Assembly: GCA_039184055.1 (NCBI GenBank)
Contig: JBCDBH010000043.1
Span: 1 to 25,539 of the forward strand
DNA length: 25,539 nucleotides
Source: JBCDBH01 sp039184055
Lineage (GTDB): Bacteria > Acidobacteriota > Thermoanaerobaculia > Multivoradales > J023
Direction: 5' to 3'
The translations under genes were made by a program, and so were the position numbers. Shown in pieces: positions 24,322-25,539 of this stretch. How positions within the stretch are numbered: position 1 is the first letter of the stretch; every line of letters starts with the position of its first letter. Below the pieces are notes generated by a model, which searched no databases, was not told the DNA's origin, and worked only from the letters and a program-made list of their open reading frames with translations.

Positions 24322-24432
24322 TCAGCCACCCGGTAGGATCACTGCGACACCGCGAGTAGCGTAGGCGTGGTCATCTCCAGCATCTTCCAGGGCGATCCAG
24401 AGCTCAGCTAGAGCGCTCAGAATAAAGAACAT
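24322..24432 (-). CDS. 36-aa peptide ending in ILPGG (copy 1)
   Basis: The frame runs from ATG at 24432 to TGA at 24322 with a very strong SD (GAGGAGG, about 5 nt before the ATG), better than most genes in the window. The peptide starts MFFILSALAELWIALED, has GDD in the middle and ends RGVAVILPGG. It is homologous over its full length, without gaps, to the peptide at 23056-23166. N-terminal residues 1-16 could form an amphipathic or hydrophobic helix; the C-terminal ILPGG is the most conserved block, as expected for an active or processed end. It is followed by a 14-bp hairpin and then the TPR-like gene, and is divergent from the AraC-type regulator across 201 bp. The function is unknown. Confidence 0.75.
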   Translation of the reverse strand: MFFILSALAELWIALEDAGDDHAYATRGVAVILPGG

Positions 24433-24494
24433 ACGGTCCTCCTCGAATCATAGAGCCGGCTTCAGTACCAACTCTGCTAAGCGAACAGTTTCTC

Positions 24495-24512
24495 CCGATT
24501 TCGACCAATCGG
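24495..24512. promoter_or_regulatory. Dyad CCGATT-N6-AATCGG in the peptide/regulator divergent spacer
   Basis: A perfect 6-bp inverted repeat lies 62 bp upstream of the peptide start and 121 bp upstream of the AraC-type gene. Its size fits a dimeric regulator's operator. The divergent spacer 24433-24633 must hold both promoters; I cannot name -35/-10 boxes with confidence, though TTTACT at about 24613 is close to the regulator start. No other gene is seen in this spacer. Confidence 0.35.
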
Positions 24513-24633
24513 TCTGTCCACATATGCACCGTATGACCCACCTTGGTTGGTGAACTGGCTTTCAGGCGGATTCGCCTTGTCTGGCATTTTCGGCCTAGTT
24601 CCTGGGAGCGCGTTTACTCTGGAGGACTAGATC

Positions 24634-25509
24634 GTGAGCAAAGAAAACAGAATCTCAAATAACAGTAGCGACCATGAGACGGAAACTGCGTTCGCCCTCG
24701 ACGATCCGACAGCTACCCGTGTAAGAACCGACCTGTTCAAAATCGTACGGTCACGGATTCGTCTCGATCAGAGTCATGCACCCTCTGCGGCGCTCAAGGC
24801 CTTGCTCCATGTCATCGACCGGCACCTTGGCAACGAGCACCTCAACGTGACCTGGGCCAAGACGGAAGTGGGCATTCGCAACAACTCGGAAGCACTGTTC
24901 TTTCACATCGAATTTGGTCTGCCCCCGGGTCGCTATATCGAGGCATGCAAGCTCGATATCGCAGCAGGTCTCCTAGCTCTCACCGATGCACCTATCTGGC
25001 GGATTGCAGCGACCGTCGGCTACGCAGGTATGCCGACGTTTTCCCGAGCGTTTCATCGACGGTTCGGACTGCGACCACGGTCTGCCCGGCAACGGTATCG
25101 GGCCGCCCAGGCACAATCGTCGCTCACCACAACCGCACAGAACCTGCTGGACACTGCGACACGAGGACAGTCGAAGGTGCGACGACGCCATGAGATCTTG
25201 ACTGTGCAACAGAAGGGGCGATGGTCGCCCTTGATTCACAGCCTGGAAGGCACGCTGGCCACGGCACGTTCAGACCAGCGAGACCAAGCGATGGGCTACG
25301 CCCTGAACCTCCTCCGCCTTCTCGAGCTGGGGCTCGAGCCCAGTGGAGCACACGCCCTCTCCTTGGGAATCGCACCTCAGGTGGTCGAAACAGCGATCGG
25401 CCTACGAATCGACGGTGTTGCCGTGACCCGGTTGCTCGCAGGAGAGCATCCTGCTCCGAACTACGCCGCTGAGGTGATCACGACCCTACAGAAGAGCTTG
25501 GCGCGATGA
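24634..25509 (+). CDS. AraC-type HTH regulator with N-terminal DNA-binding domain
   Basis: This 291-aa protein has a GTG start at 24634 and a good SD (GGAGG) about 9 nt upstream. The AraC/XylS double HTH lies at about 54-155: PSAALKALLHVIDRHL, then AGLLALTDAPIWRIAATVGYAG and FSRAFHRRFGLRPRSARQRY, the last two being the typical second HTH and the FxRxFxRxFGxxP signature. Most AraC regulators carry this domain at the C-terminus; here it is N-terminal, with 135 further residues of unknown, helical character (NLLRLLELGLEPSG, VVETAIGLRIDGVAVTRLLAG). That C-terminal part could be a ligand- or protein-sensing region. The gene is divergent from the peptide/TPR unit, the usual place for its regulator. 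Confidence 0.83.
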   Translation: MSKENRISNNSSDHETETAFALDDPTATRVRTDLFKIVRSRIRLDQSHAPSAALKALLHVIDRHLGNEHLNVTWAKTEVGIRNNSEALFFHIEFGLPPGRYIEACKLDIAAGLLALTDAPIWRIAATVGYAGMPTFSRAFHRRFGLRPRSARQRYRAAQAQSSLTTTAQNLLDTATRGQSKVRRRHEILTVQQKGRWSPLIHSLEGTLATARSDQRDQAMGYALNLLRLLELGLEPSGAHALSLGIAPQVVETAIGLRIDGVAVTRLLAGEHPAPNYAAEVITTLQKSLAR

Positions 25510-25539
25510 GACGAGCTCACCTGCTGACAAGGAATCCCA

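Noticed and set aside
1..25539. High frequency of GATCG/CGATCG words across the window
   Set aside because: Probably follows from favoured GAT-CG and ATC-G codon pairs; no fixed spacing or extended motif was seen.
1..25539. Mobile elements, CRISPR, tRNA or rRNA
   Set aside because: No transposase or integrase motifs, no regularly spaced repeats and no recognisable RNA gene on either strand.

Overview
The window looks like a chromosomal segment of a high-GC, probably Gram-negative bacterium. It carries an exported repeat protein with an IPTL-CTERM-type tail, a heptosyltransferase-like (GT9) enzyme and many tightly coupled genes. IPTL-CTERM proteins are known from Acidobacteriota and Proteobacteria, but nothing here fixes the phylum. 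I saw no rRNA, tRNA, CRISPR array, transposase or phage gene.

Positions 1-8900 (minus strand) form one compact operon of nine genes, mostly joined by 4-bp stop/start overlaps. In transcription order they are: a FabZ-like hotdog dehydratase; an NTF2/SnoaL-like protein; a GT9-like glycosyltransferase; a terpenoid-cyclase-like alpha/alpha-toroid protein; a fusion of an isoprenoid-synthase-like domain (DDxxD), a zinc ribbon and a SAM methyltransferase; a GT4 glycosyltransferase; a FabL-type enoyl-ACP reductase; an ACP fused to a zinc ribbon; and a ketoacyl-ACP synthase cut by the window edge. Divergent from it (8991-11597) is a three-domain AMP-ligase/ACP/PlsC acyltransferase. From 11.5 to 19.1 kb follow an epimerase-like SDR, a PIG-L deacetylase, two paralogous GT4 enzymes sharing an odd C-terminal cysteine module and flanking a small methyltransferase, a GT-B (GT28/GT1-like) glycosyltransferase and a membrane-anchored left-handed beta-helix acyltransferase. 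Together they read as a dedicated pathway that builds an acyl chain on its own carrier proteins, may involve an isoprenoid, and glycosylates, deacetylates, methylates and acylates the product. A glycolipid or lipoglycan is the simplest guess; the product is unknown.

From 19.1 to 22.2 kb (minus) lie a stand-alone PAS protein and a large exported protein with four Calx-beta-like repeats and an IPTL-type C-terminal sorting tail. Positions 22.4-25.5 kb differ in character, with small genes, longer spacers and strong hairpins. The region holds a 115-aa avidin-like protein, a 356-aa TPR-like helical protein, and an AraC-type regulator. On either side of the TPR-like gene are two homologous 36-aa peptides that are easily missed. 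They align without gaps, share 15 of 36 residues, and both end in Ile-Leu-Pro-Gly-Gly. The arrangement peptide - hairpin - TPR protein - peptide, divergent from an AraC regulator, is the best candidate here for an undescribed system, possibly peptide signalling.
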